Positions 13,301 through 25,062 of a stretch of DNA of 64,000 nt are shown one piece after another; position 1 is the first letter of the stretch, and the number at the start of each line of letters is the position of its first letter. The notes below the pieces were generated by a model. The model saw only the letters and a program-made list of their open reading frames with translations, was not told the origin of the DNA and searched no databases. The DNA is taken from contig OZ234503.1 of assembly GCA_965153455.1 (NCBI GenBank), positions 13,583,118 to 13,647,117 of the forward strand, in the 5' to 3' direction. This DNA comes from Sphagnum compactum (taxonomy: Eukaryota; Bryophyta; Sphagnopsida; Sphagnales). The position numbers were made by a program, and so were the translations under genes.

Positions 13301-14654
13301 GTTAAGAAATAAACCCAATTCCCGTATCAGGCTAGCATGGTCCCAAAAAAAAATAAAAATAAAAAAAAAGATTCAATACCAGTATCAGCTGGGATGTTCA
13401 AAAGTTGATACCCGCCCAACACTCGTCCAAAGACCAAACTTGGTTTCACACAATTAAAAAGTCGCGATGTCGCCCAAATCACCCAATTTACAAGCCATTA
13501 GACCTAATAATATTGCAAGATCTTTCACTTTGGGAAGAAGTCATTTGCTAGCCATTGCAACAAGGACTTTGTACCCCCCACCCCCCTCCCCCCCAATTGC
13601 TTTATGCACTTCAGTTTTGGTGTAAGGCTTGCTTGCTTTACATATCTACCTGCATGGCTTTGGGTGCCCAATTGACACAATTGACCAGGCATGTTGCCAC
13701 CGAGGTGTTGCATGAAAGTCTCATATCCTAGATTCTTAGCTTAGTGTTGAGCTAGTACCCTTTTAGTGGCAAATTGCTTTTGGTCATGAGGCTCTCATGA
13801 CTCAAAACAAAGGGGGCCATTAATATGATAACCCATGTCACTTTTGCAAACCATGATTACTTTTAACCACCGAGTTGGCCAGCACGAATAGGTAACATTT
13901 AGCATGACCCAGAGTGATGAAGTGAAAACCACAATCACTTGCACCCAAGGTGGGGCATGAGTCCCGATCGCTACTCATGGTGGCCAATTGCTTGCTTGCT
14001 TGCTTGCATGCTTGATGTTTTTGTCAACTTTTTCAGAAGTACAATGAAATTTACAAGTGTAAAGATTGGTGGGCTCAAGAAATCTAAACTAGTAAATTGG
14101 GGAAGCTAGATGTGAATACAAAGATGACAAAAGATTACTTTAAAAAAGATCTACAAAAAAACAAATATACTCACATGTGCCATAAAATATTTGGTTGCCT
14201 ATTGCTCTAGATAAATTTATTATAAAAGCCTAATTTAAACATGATTTTCAAAATTCTATTTTAAGGTGTTTTTTAGGTGAGAAACATACAAATAATTTTG
14301 TTAAAGTTAAAAAAGAAAAAGAAAAAGTTGATACAAAAGTTCCTAACAAGAAACATCAAAACATAGTTAGACAACAACAAAGAAAGAATGAAAAGGAATA
14401 ACTTAAGTACATGAAAGGTGGTGGTAGCTTGAATCTTAGAAACCTTGGGCACAACTAAAACTTGGCTAATGATGAAATTATACTCCTAGTAAGTCTTCAT
14501 CAAGGTAATGGTATTATTATACTAAAGAAACTTGGTACCATACCTGAGCTTTATACCTACCATACCTGAGCTTGGGGAGGGAGGCATGAAGGGGGCACAT
14601 ATTCACAAATTTCCTCCTACAGCCCATCTCCTTTTAGTGTTGCACTGAAAAGGA

Positions 14655-14656
<2 letters not shown>
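7394..14656. other. Gene-free intergenic region
   Basis: I see no supported gene. Content is AT-rich sequence with short simple repeats: (CATG)n at about 7783-7799, GT at 9484-9503, G-rich 10322-10346, C-rich 13576-13594, and GCTT repeats at 13988-14010. Degenerate telomere-like words (TTTAGGGTTTAGGG) occur at 11787-11832. A repeat related to the 3.6-5.0 kb family lies at 11925-12190. A small inverted pair (ATGACCTGAAG / CTTCAGGTCAT) is at about 12614 and 12664. Confidence 0.6.
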
Positions 14657-14696
<40 letters not shown>

Positions 14697-14934
14697 AGTT
14701 TTCTCTAGTGAAGAGTGTGTGAGAGCTCCTCAAGTCTGGATTCATGAAATTCCTCCAACCTTGATGTTATTGTTTCCTTGCCAACAAAAGAAGCAAACCA
14801 ACAACAACAACAAAAGGAACATCATTTTTATTTATTTTTGCATTATAAAAACCCAAATTTACAAGTCTGAAAATTTTTGCAAACTAAATTGGGAAAAACT
14901 GTAGTGGAATGTCATGTGGATCTTCTTCTTCTTT

Positions 14935-14965
<31 letters not shown>
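14657..14965. repeat. (GA)18 and (TTC)n microsatellites
   Basis: A GA dinucleotide run spans 14657-14692 and a TTC/CTT tract spans 14921-14965. They lie upstream of the NPF gene and may be part of its distal promoter; GA/CT tracts are common in plant 5' regions. Confidence 0.85.
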
Positions 14966-14999
14966 TTAGTTGAAGTCTGTGTGCATGTCTAGTGTGCAG

Positions 15000-16129
15000 C
15001 AGGAGCTGCTGGCCCACACAATTTGATGCACAACTTTAAAGGGCAGGCATTGGGTTTTTAAGAGCGACATCATCTCTCTCCAAGTTCAATGTCTGATGAC
15101 CTTGCACAGCATTTTGAGAAGCTGCACAAGAATTATTAGCACACAAACTAGAAGTCTTGTAGTTCAACTTCCAAAGGACTATAACTACTCATGGAGCTCC
15201 AAGTTCTTGACTGATGTTGTGCAGCACAAGAACTTAGCACAAGAATCTACGCTTAAGTTGGTACAAGTCTTGTTCAATTGGGTCGTAAGAATTTCAAGAT
15301 CTGTGATTGAATCTGCACCTGGACCCATGAATTGTTCGTAACTTGTTTGTTGAACATTGTGTACATTTTGTTTGTTGTGTGTCCTGAACAGGCTCTTTTG
15401 TTGTTGCAGCAAGGAATCATTCATTGATCTCGAGCTACAGAGAGATTTGCAGTAACTAGTGTGCAGGCACACCATAGTTCTTGTAAGAAGAAGTCTCGTA
15501 TCTGTTGTTGTAGGTTCAGGGATTTGTTTGGAAGTTGTGACAAAGTTCCAGCTGAGATTTGTTTGTTTGTTTTGTTTGTGGAAATAATCTGAAGAATTTG
15601 AAGAAGAAGAAGAAGAAGAAGGAGAAGAAGTTGTAGAGAAGAAACTTGCAGTTCTGTCTTAGTACACTTTGATCCCTCAGAGTGTAACTAGTGTGATCAA
15701 GCAGGTCTCCTTGAGGGAAGTGGCAAGAAGAAGGGTTTTGGGATCCCGGACATTTTGGAAGAAGAAGAATCTAGTGGGTGGTGTAAATGAGTAGCTCCCA
15801 GAGCGGCACTGGAACAAGTCGAGGAGTACCTCAGATTGCTACAAAACTCTTGTTGCAACAACAACAACAACAACAACAAAAACAACAAGAATTAGTTGCT
15901 GAAGCAGTTGTTGCTGGTTCCACTGTGCTCAAACTGATTCAAGGATCAGCACTGCCTGCAGGATTGGGACACAATCTCCTCACTCTCGGCGTCTTGTTGC
16001 TGCTGCTCCTCCTGCTGCAAGTCCTCCGGCAACTCCATCACCAACATTGGCAATAGAGCAGCTAATCAAACAAACAAGCAGATCACCACCACCACCACCA
16101 CCACCATCAATATCATCATCTTTGGCATT
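15000..16129 (+). other. Probable 5' leader/promoter region of the NPF gene
   Basis: About 1.1 kb precedes the NPF start codon. It contains a GAA tract near 15600-15625, a CAA tract at 15856-15890 and a CAC tract at 16087-16103. An open frame at 15787-16056 (89 codons, with a poly-Gln stretch) is in a different frame from the NPF start at 16130 and looks like a chance or upstream open frame. No clear TATA box could be assigned. Confidence 0.45.
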
Positions 16130-19100
16130 ATGAAGAGCAGTGTTTTTGATAATGGTGTGGTGGAGCTTTCCATCTTGCAGTCGGAGCTGGCGGCATGCAG
16201 GGATGTAGATGATCTGCATGATGCAGCTTGCGGAGGAGGAGGAGGAGCATGTGATGGCGGACTGGACATGAACTCGACGTCTTCGTCGTCGTCGTCGTCT
16301 TCCGATCAGCTGCTTCCTGGCTCAGACGACATGAGCAATTGCAGTCCCGTCGACTCCTGTAGCAAACAGGACTCCTTCGACGTGGTGCAGGTGGACGACG
16401 TTGTGAATGACATTGTGGTGGTGCGCGACGGAGCTGTGGACTTCCGCGGCCGACCGTCTGTGAAATCCAGAACTGGCAACTGGAGAGCATGCTGGATCAT
16501 CTTTGGTCAGTCCTGCTTTCTTCCACTTCTCTCCACTCCATCTTCTTGAGCTTCTTCTTGGTTTCTCAATCAGACAGCAACATGCAACGTACTAATCCTT
16601 TGCAAAACAGATCACGAGTTCTCGATCCTCGATTGCTGAGAACTCTGAAATCCCAACTGATCAGACTAGAACACGAGAGAGAGATGAGAGAGAGAGACAG
16701 AAGAGTTTTGTGTGTGTGTGTGCGGGGTTTTGAGTCTGGAGAGCTTGCTGCATTCCGATGACGGAGCTTGGGAGATGGTACGGAGCTTGCTGCAGGTTGT
16801 GAAGTCTGCGAGAGAATAGCATTCTACGCCATCTCCGCCAACTTAGTCACGTACTTGACGACGGTGCTGCACGAGGACATCTCCGTGTCCGCCAGGAACG
16901 TCAACAACTGGTCTGGCACCACCTTCATGACTCCTCTCATCGCCGCCTTCGTCGCGGACGCCTACTTGGGTCGCTACTGGACTCTCGCTACCTTCTCTTG
17001 CGGCTACTTCCTGGTACACACCCAAGCCCGCCTCCTCCTCCTCCTCCTCTTCCTCCTGCATGCATCTCGCTCGAGTCCTTTGCAGGCAATTCGCACTAGT
17101 TGCAGCAACAGCAGCAGCACAGCTTGCGAGTTCCTCCTCAGATCTAAAATCAAGACAACACAAACTCTACAACTTTTGTTCTGCATTGTCGAGAGAGTCA
17201 AGTCGAGAGTCTCGAGATCATCATCGATCCCTCTTGCATGCATGCATGCATGCAAAAGAAGAAGAGGAGCAATGCTCGAAGTCGCAGAGATTTGCAGCAG
17301 AATTGGGATTTCTTTCTGAGTTTTGTGGGTGATGATGTGCGTGCCTGTGCGCTCTGCTACAGGCGCTCGTGTTCGTGACCATGTCGGTGTCGTTGCCGTC
17401 TTTGAAGCCGCCGAAATGCGACATCAACCGGACGACGACGACGACATATGCAGCAACGGCAGTGTGTCCGCCAGCGACGAGAACACAGATCGGTTTCTTC
17501 TACTTCGCGCTCTACTTGATGGCACTAGGAGCGGGAGGAATCAAGTCATGCGTGAGTGCACTTGCAGGAGATCAATTCGACGACTCGGATCCCGTAGAAG
17601 CCAAGCGCAAGAAATCGTTTCCGAATTGGTGGTTTGTGGCGCTGAGCTTCGGATCCATGCTCTCCGTGAGCGTGTTCGTGTACGTGCAGCAGACGTTGGG
17701 CTGGTCTTGGGGCTATGGAATCCCGACCTTGATCACGGGCGTCGCCACCACCGCCTACTTCCTCAACACGCCCAGCTACCGTTGTCATCCTCCCTCCGGA
17801 AGTCCCTTCACTCGCGTCGCGCAAGTCATCGTCTCCGCTCTCCGGAACTGGCGTGTCCCTGTACTTCCCTCTCACGCCCATCTCCTCCATGAAGTCGATG
17901 ACAAGCTCCTTCTCCTCCACGCCGGCACCAAGCTCCTCCCCCACACCAATGGCTTACTGTAAGCTCCACCCATCGATCCGTTTTCCGAGACCCATCGAGA
18001 GAGAGAGAGAGAGAGAGAGGGAGACCCATCTCTCTCTCTCTCTCTCGCTCTCTCTCGATGTCTTACTGCATCACTGTTTGTCCCCAGTTTGCAGTTCCTG
18101 TGTTGCAGGAGTTCTAGACCTCAGTGAGCTTCTTTTGTTGCAGGAGAAGCTTCTTGAGCTGCTTGAACATTGCAGGAGAAGCTTGAGCAGCTTGTTTTGG
18201 CAAGCAGGATCTGAAGCTTGAGAGCTATCAACTTGTATGTTGCAGTCTGGAGAAGCTTGAGCTTCTTGTTGTTGCAGTCCAGAAACTTGAGCTTGTTCTG
18301 TTGTAGGATCTGAAGCTTGAGCTTCTATTTGTTGCAGTCCAGAAGCTTTCAAGAGCTTCTTGTTGTTGCAGTGCAGAAGCTTTCAAGAGCTTGTTGCTGT
18401 TGCAATCCAGAAGCTTTCAAGAGCTTGTTTTGTTGCAGGATTCTGAAGCTTGAGCTGAACTTGTTGTTGCTGCAACTTTCCAGAAGCTTGAGCTTCTTTT
18501 GAACATGCCTGCAGGAGAACCAGCTTGAGCTTCTTCTTCTTCTTTCTTGCAGTCCAGAACCTTGAGCTTAATCTTGTTTGTTACAGTGGGAGAAGCTGCT
18601 GCATGAATTCATGTTGTTGGGCATTGCATTGCATGTGGGGTGGAGATGGTGACAGATTTCTTGACAAGGCAGCAACAGTACCCCTGGACTACACCAAGAG
18701 AAATGAATCTCCAGTTTACAACAACAAAAAATTCAGTAGCAATGGAGGAAGTTCACCATCACCAGCACCACCAGCCTTAGCCTTCAACAACAACAACCCT
18801 TGGAGGCTATGCACAGTGACACAAGTGGAGGAGGTGAAGCTCTTGGTGCGCATGCTACCCATTTGGGTAACCAATTTGATGTTTTCAGTGGTGTTTGCAC
18901 AGGTGGGTACTCTGTTTCTGAATCAAGGAACCACACTGGACAGACATGTGAGTGGCAACTTTGAAATCCCCGCGGCTTCCATGTCCTTCTTTGTCACATT
19001 CTCCATCTGTGTCTGCTTACCCTTCTATGACAAATTCTTTGTCCCTTTCGTGCGGAGCTTCACCACTGATGAGAGAGGCTTAACTTTGTTGCAAAGAATT

Positions 19101-19835
19101 GGAGTTGGACAAGTCATCTCCACTGTGTCCATCATGGTTGCTGCTGTTGTTGAGATGCACCGCCTCCGAGTCGCACAATCCTTAAACTCGTCCCCCTCCT
19201 CCTCCATCTCCTCATCCTCCTTTTCCTCCTTCTCATCATCATCATCATCATCATCTCTACCATCATCTGTGCAAGAGTCTTTGCCCATGTCCATCTTCTG
19301 GCTTCTTCCACAGTATGTGTTGACAGGGGTATGTGAGGTGTTCATCTCAGTTGGGCAGATGGAGTTTTTCTTGGATCAAGCTCCTGACTCAATGCGCAGT
19401 CTGGGGAGTGCCTTGTACCTCAGCACTGTGGCAACTGGCAGTTTCATCAGCTCCCTGTTAGTGTCTATTGTCACCAAGATCACTTACAATGAGAATGGGG
19501 GTTGGATTGGGAACGATTTGAACCAAAGCCATATGGACTATTTTTATTGGCTTCTTGCGGCTCTCAGTATTGCCAACCTTGCTGCTTACATCCTCTGTGC
19601 ATCATGTTATACTTACAAGAACAATGCCAACAAAAATTTCTCAACATCTGAATTGTTCTCATCTGCAAAAACAATAACAACAACAGTAGTTACACTTCAA
19701 GGGCCCAGGCTTATAGCAGCTGCAGATTCTTCTGATTCCAGTGGTCCTCTCAGCCCAACACATTGTATCACTGTTCCTCCTCCTCCTCATGGCATTGACA
19801 TGTTACCATTAGGAGGTTACAAGGAACTCACCTAG
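16130..19835 (+). CDS. NPF (NRT1/PTR) family proton-coupled transporter
   Basis: Four exons join in phase: 16130-16505, 16796-17013, 17363-17958 and 18656-19835 (TAG), giving 789 residues. NPF proteins are plasma- or vacuolar-membrane MFS transporters moving nitrate, peptides, hormones or glucosides with protons; the substrate cannot be told from sequence. Signatures seen: GRPSVKSRTGNWRACWIIFG before the first helix, the ExxER proton-coupling motif at about residues 128-132 (EVCER), DAYLGRYWT, GAGGIKSCVSALAGDQF, and HTNGLLFLDKAA spanning the exon 3-4 junction. The C-terminal half carries the remaining helices (VTNLMFSVVFAQVGTLF, GVCEVFISVGQMEFFLDQAP). It is longer than the usual 550-650 residues because of an acidic, Ser-rich N-terminal extension of about 110 residues and a Ser-rich loop near residues 574-605. 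The start at 16130 is chosen because the coding frame opens there; an upstream start is not visible in frame. Confidence 0.88.
17993..18060 (+). repeat. GA/CT inverted repeat (hairpin) in NPF intron 3
   Basis: CATCGAGAGAG... on the left is mirrored by ...CTCTCTCGATG on the right. The arms are about 27-30 nt with one internal mismatch, around a loop near GAGACCCATC. It begins about 35 bases after the intron's GT donor at 17959. Confidence 0.85.
18090..18600 (+). repeat. Minisatellite in NPF intron 3 built of acceptor-like units
   Basis: About a dozen imperfect units of 30-45 bp carry the core TTGTTGCAG(T)CCAGAAGCTTGAGCTTC. Many units contain a TTGYTGCAG block resembling a 3' splice site, ahead of the true acceptor (GACAG at 18651-18655). 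AAGCTT palindromes recur in most units. Confidence 0.8.
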
Positions 19836-20190
19836 ATAAGAAGCCGGCCAAAAAAATTCTGTAGCATAGTTTTGAAATCCAGAGTATCTAGAGAGTTCGA
19901 GGGAGACAACTGGTGCTGCACCTGCAATGCTGCCTAGGGCATTGAAGCTCTTTCTTTGCATATTCTAGGGCAAGAATCTGACCAATCCATTTCAGGTTTC
20001 TTTGCATATTCTAGTTGAAGAATCTGACCATCCCATTTCAGGTTTCTTTACGTATTCTAGGGGAAGAATCTGACCAAGCCATTTCAGCTTTCTTTGCGTA
20101 TTCTAGGTGAAGAATCTGACAAACCCATTTCAGCTTTCTTCACATATTTCTTGGTGAAGAATCTGACCAACCCATTTCAGCTTTGATGGT
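19836..20190 (+). repeat. NPF 3' flank with five-copy 46-bp tandem repeat
   Basis: The word AAGAATCTGAC occurs at 19972, 20018, 20064, 20110 and 20157, so the period is 46-47 bp. The unit reads roughly TTTCTTTGCATATTCTAGG, then GGAAGAATCTGACCAACC, then CATTTCAG. The array probably lies in the 3' UTR. Confidence 0.85.
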
Positions 20191-23149
20191 ATTACATACA
20201 ATTGTGTTTTAAGTGCCTGAGATTTGGAACAACTCTATATTTACGGGAATCATTGCCCCATGATTTGTAGGTGGGTGGTTTGGGCCAATAAAGCTTTTGG
20301 GGTGCTAAAATTGAACCACCTGCACACTTTTTTTTGCATTTGTTGTGAACACTCCTGGAGTTTTTTCCCCAAATGCAAATTAGATCTCACAGCTACTGTA
20401 TAAAACTGCATGCTTGATCAACATTTGCCACATTTTGCATTCCTAGTGATGCTTTACACATCTCTCATAGAACCTAAATCGAGGCTGCACCAAGCTCCAG
20501 GCTCTTGATGTGGCCTGTGCATAACACAAAGCATATATTATACATTTGCATGAAAGTGGATGCTGATGGCTGGGATTCGAGAGTTCAATCAGAAATTACC
20601 AGGGAATTTAGGTTACAGTGTGGCTTATTTGGAGGTTTTTCTTCAAACTGGTACTCCACTCAAAAAATTTCATCATGTTCAAAATGGATGCAGGAACAAG
20701 ACTTGTGATCAGCCATAACAATTCACACAATTTTCTTTTCGTCTGACTCAGAAAGAAATAGCATTCTTAACACACCAGAATGACTACTCTAAGCAAGTTG
20801 GGAACATGGTGCAATCAAACGTTGTGCAAGATCCTCCAGCTCTGCAGGTAGAGAGAATTGTCAGATACAAATAGACTCTAATCAGATTCTGTGGCCTACT
20901 GTAGAGGCTTTGTAGCAATAGATATGCATACAGACAGACACAAACAGAGTGGAATTTGGTTTTTAGAAGACCAGCTCTGAGTTCACTTTCCCCCCTGCAG
21001 AGCTGCACTCAAGGCTTCTGCTCGCAGTGACACCTTCTGCAAGACAACTCTCACTTAAAAAATAAACTATTATGCAGAAGGTGGGTGGCACATCAGGCTC
21101 CTACAACAAGAAATTTATTTCAGTAGCACTTGCATTCCAAAAATAATTATCTGAAAGAGCAAATACACAACCTTCAAGATTCGTACCAATGACACAAGAA
21201 AGCTTCAATGTCCCTTGAAACTGTCCTGAAGTCCTGTGATGCTGCATGTCTGCCATAACCTCAATATCATTCCAACACCCATTTTGATAGTCATTCCATT
21301 GAATCCAAAAGCACCCAAGATGAGTCTCAGAGAGCCAATAGATTCCAAGTACTATTGGCTGATCAAGAAACATATAAAAGAGAGGAAAAAAAAAGGGTGA
21401 AAAAAAGATAAATCACTAGCGAAGATGAGAATTAAAATTACAAACTTTAAAAATCTGATGTGCTTGTTTCATCATTTCAATCGCACAAAACAAAAATCCT
21501 TCCATGCACCAACTTCTTGAACCCAGAAAAAGAAGGTACTAATGTATCCTTCACACACAAAATCCTTTCGACAAAAACACTGAAAACCCACATAAGGGTA
21601 TATACATATCACAGAACTCCTCCTTAAAATCTTCAAACCCATATTCCAAAATTGTTCTCAGAAAGCAACCCAATTCAATTCAGGCAGTGGTTCTCCCCAG
21701 AGCTCTGCTACTGCTTGCTTTGCTCTGGCATGTGCTGCTGTGTGGTGGCTATGGTGTGTATTATGGAGCTCCAAAAAACAAAAAAAGTCTTCTTTGTCTG
21801 CATTGAAAACTTACATCTAACTTGTGTCGGTCCGCCATACCAGACCTGTGATTGATTTTTGGTGCTAAGGAACCTATTATAAAATTCTGGCGACATGGAT
21901 TTGTTGCTCTCAAAATATGGCGAATGTAGGCCCTTTTTTTTTTCATGAAAAATGACCGTTTGTATAGATTGAAATCATATTTGTCAAGTTGAAACAATTT
22001 TTTTTTTTGCCAAAAACAAAAAACACTGCCCTAATTAGCTTAGTAAGTAGATATTTTACAATCCCTAAACCACTAAACTAGTAGTATTGCAATCCCTTAA
22101 TGTTGTAGGGATTAAGGAGAGCCCAATTTATAATGGCTAAATTATTGCTACTTGACAAGCCAGCCTCATCTCTCCATTCCATCCTCGTCTCTCCATTCCC
22201 TAGCATTTGCATTTCTTTACCCTTATTGTATTCGTTGGTCGACTTTACAACCCTTGCTTTCAAAGGATAGTATTTAGCTACTTAATTACAAATGGGATGA
22301 ATGTCAATATCTATAATGTTGTACAATTTCAATTTTATGTGTTGATTAAATTACATTAAGATTTAGACTGAACCAAGTCCAAACCATGGGGCATTTTTTC
22401 TATGATTGTGCCAAAGTTATTATTGCTTTTGTAATAAGGTGATTGAGGTGGTCACCACAAAGGCAAATGATGTCCAAGTAACCTCTGAAACAACTTAGAA
22501 CCCAACCTATCAATTGGGTGCCAATGTTATGATCTGGGATGCACATGATGGAACCCACCAAATGTATGTGACTTGTGCTTGTAATGACCATCTACATACA
22601 TGTTATTGTTTGCTAGGCTTTAAGAAACTTTGTAGTATTTGGCAAGATTTGTCAAGCCACATTTGTTAATCAATGTTGAAAAACTGGTTTTGGCTATTCA
22701 TTCATGCAAATGAAGCTAAAGTCTACACACAAAAAACCCCAGAGAAAAAATCAACTTTTGTTTTGAATCAGGTAATGAAACAAACTCAACATTTTGTTTT
22801 ATCTTATATGGTAGTTAGAAGTAGAAATGTTTTATGTTCATAATGTATCCATGGGTAGAATTAATATCATGTTTATTGCACATTTGTTTGGGTATGTGGG
22901 CTGCAGAACAAAAAGCTAAAGAAATTAGCGAAGGTAGAACCTCCCATGCTTAAATTTTAAGGAGTAGCTACAACATCATAAGAAACATGCACAGAAGTCC
23001 AAACCATGCGAAAGGTGAGAATAACCTATTTCTATATTGCATGTGGTTTGGTGTAATCAAAATAACACATTGTTTACCACAACATCAAATAAAACAAATT
23101 GCATAAATCTGATGTTGGTGGTTGTAATTTGTTTTGCAGTCTAGCATAG
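20191..23149. other. Gene-free spacer
   Basis: No coding region with family resemblance was found on either strand. The sequence is moderately AT-rich without obvious long repeats. The 20.2-21.1 kb part may include the rest of the NPF transcript tail. Confidence 0.45.
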
Positions 23150-23392
23150 GTGAGATGGTCTTCTTGTTGCATAAGCACCACTAGTGCAGTAGTTGTAGGA
23201 GTTCTCGGGGATTTATTTCATGGGGCAAAAAATGTAGACAATGTGGACAAGGTGGAGGTGCGAAACTTGATGCTCCAAGATGCACCATTGCCATTCCCAA
23301 ACTATAATGATATGCTTGCACAACGATTCTTGAAGCAAGTGCAAGCTCAGTCCACCTTATGGGAAAATGCAATGATGCGAAAAACTAGTTAG
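23150..23392 (+). CDS. Short unrecognised open frame (80 codons)
   Basis: This open frame from 23150 to a TAG at 23392 encodes a short protein with a hydrophobic start and a polar, mixed-charge end (NYNDMLAQRFLKQVQAQ). I do not recognise the family. It lies next to the repeat-rich 23.7-24.2 kb block and may be a fragment of a mobile element gene or a chance open frame. No splice partner was evident. Confidence 0.2.
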   Translation: MRWSSCCISTTSAVVVGVLGDLFHGAKNVDNVDKVEVRNLMLQDAPLPFPNYNDMLAQRFLKQVQAQSTLWENAMMRKTS

Positions 23393-23699
23393 GTGCTAAT
23401 GGAGTCATGTCCATTTGCAACTTCATGTTTATAATGACTCATATAGTATATGATAAACTTGAGGTCTTTTTTTCTTCTTCACACCCACTTTTTGTCTCAA
23501 TTAATTGTAAATGTTTTTCTAGTTCTAACATTAGATGCAAGTGTAGTCTTGTAATTATTATAGTTTAATATGCACCTTGTATAATGGAGTCATTATGCAA
23601 CTAACATACAACTAATTGGTTAATTGCAATTTTATGCAACTACAATAGTTGCATTGAAACCTTTGTCTGCAACTAATGTAATCATACATGTAGTTACAT

Positions 23700-24190
23700 T
23701 AGTCATCATACATGGCAATTTCCAACATGCCATGTGGAAATATATTTTTGATTTTATGGAATTTTAAGTTCATCAACAAATGTTGTTTTGCCACGTGAAT
23801 AATGAACTGCCAGATGGAATTAAATTTAATTAATTAATTTTTTATTATAGCAAATTGTCACGTGCCACATCTACAACAAGATGCCACATGGAATTATTGT
23901 AATTATAATATTAATAAAAAATCATTCAAGCAAATGATAGATCACCATGTGTACAAAATAATGCCATGTTGAAATAATTGGAATGTAGTGACATTAATTA
24001 TTTTATAATTAAACAAATTATGTCTTACCACGTGTCAATTTGACACCACATGTCATTTATTAAATAATTATATAAAGTGCTTCACCAATAATCCAACAAA
24101 TCATAGGTTGGCACATGGAAAAAATAGGTAATTAATTTTATCTTTATTATTTCTAGCTTGTGGTAACTTGCCACATTTATGTAAATGATT
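23700..24190. repeat. Diverged periodic repeat with CCACGTG/CCACATG cores
   Basis: Words of the form TGCCAYRTGGAAWT recur near 23732, 23808, 23880, 23962, 24045 and 24108, about every 65-80 bp, in AT-rich sequence. Several include CACGTG (G-box) palindromes, at about 23790, 23861 and 24028. Confidence 0.55.
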
Positions 24191-25035
24191 GGCATTAACC
24201 ATTCAATACTTCCAATTTAATGGAAAAAATCACCCCAAATAACATCACATGGCTAGATCAAAATCACACATCACCATATATGTGGCATCATGCGACTATT
24301 GAATTTGTAGTTACAAATGTAGTGGCATTGAGTAGTTGAAAATGAAGTCATAAACTTGGTCATTGCACAGTCCATGTCACACCTAGATCATCCATGGTAG
24401 TGGATGAAAAAAAGTTGGTACTTGCAACTTTATGCAACTACTAGTTCGACTACACGTCCATGTGGTGTATTTTACGATTGCTTGTTTTATGGCACTTGTT
24501 CTAGGCAACTACACAAATTTTAGTCACATGTGTCCATTACGACTAAATTATAATTGAAATTATAGTGGTTAATTTCCACATTTCTTCTAGTGTTATTGTC
24601 AAAGCACTTGTTAATAATTGTTAAAACCAATGCATCTCTGTCCTCCCATGCAGTAATGCTTCCCGCTCTTGTGACAGGTGAAGGAAGAGTTTCCAATAGT
24701 TATTTGTGTTATTGTACGTGCAATTGATTTGACTTCTTTTTCAACTAACAACCATAACTTTTTCAACCTTGAAAATAAGCGTAAGTTTATGTTTCCAAAT
24801 GTTAAAGTAAGATCCATCAAACTTTGAAGCATGACTTTGTATCTATCTTTGTTGTCATTTTGAGAAAAATTATTATCACATTTTAAAATTTGAATTTTTT
24901 TTTTAGAGCTTTCTACCTTTTCCATGCTATAAAATAATTAAGGATTTTAGACATTTTTTATTCATCTTCCTCACAAGTGTTTTAAATGTAATACTTGACA
25001 CATAATGAAGACAAAAGATTAAAATAAATCAACAA

Positions 25036-25062
25036 GCTCTGATACCATGTTAGATTTATAGC
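25036..25062 (-). mobile_element. LTR retrotransposon remnant: PBS and LTR edge
   Basis: On the minus strand, TGGTATCAGAGC (25047-25036) matches the usual plant primer-binding site complementary to the 3' end of initiator tRNA-Met. It follows directly on ...CTAACA, as an LTR 3' end should (CA). The LTR would extend rightward from 25048 (TGTTAGATTT on +) and the interior leftward. No gag or pol frame was seen, so only a remnant is claimed. Confidence 0.45.

Noticed and set aside
17323-17892. 189-codon + open frame in another frame over NPF exon 3
   Set aside because: It overlaps the exon encoding NPF helices and has no family features; it is a GC-rich shadow.
24611-24925. 104-codon minus-strand open frame
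   Set aside because: No recognisable domain, AT-rich composition and no splice partner; possibly part of a decayed element but not supported.
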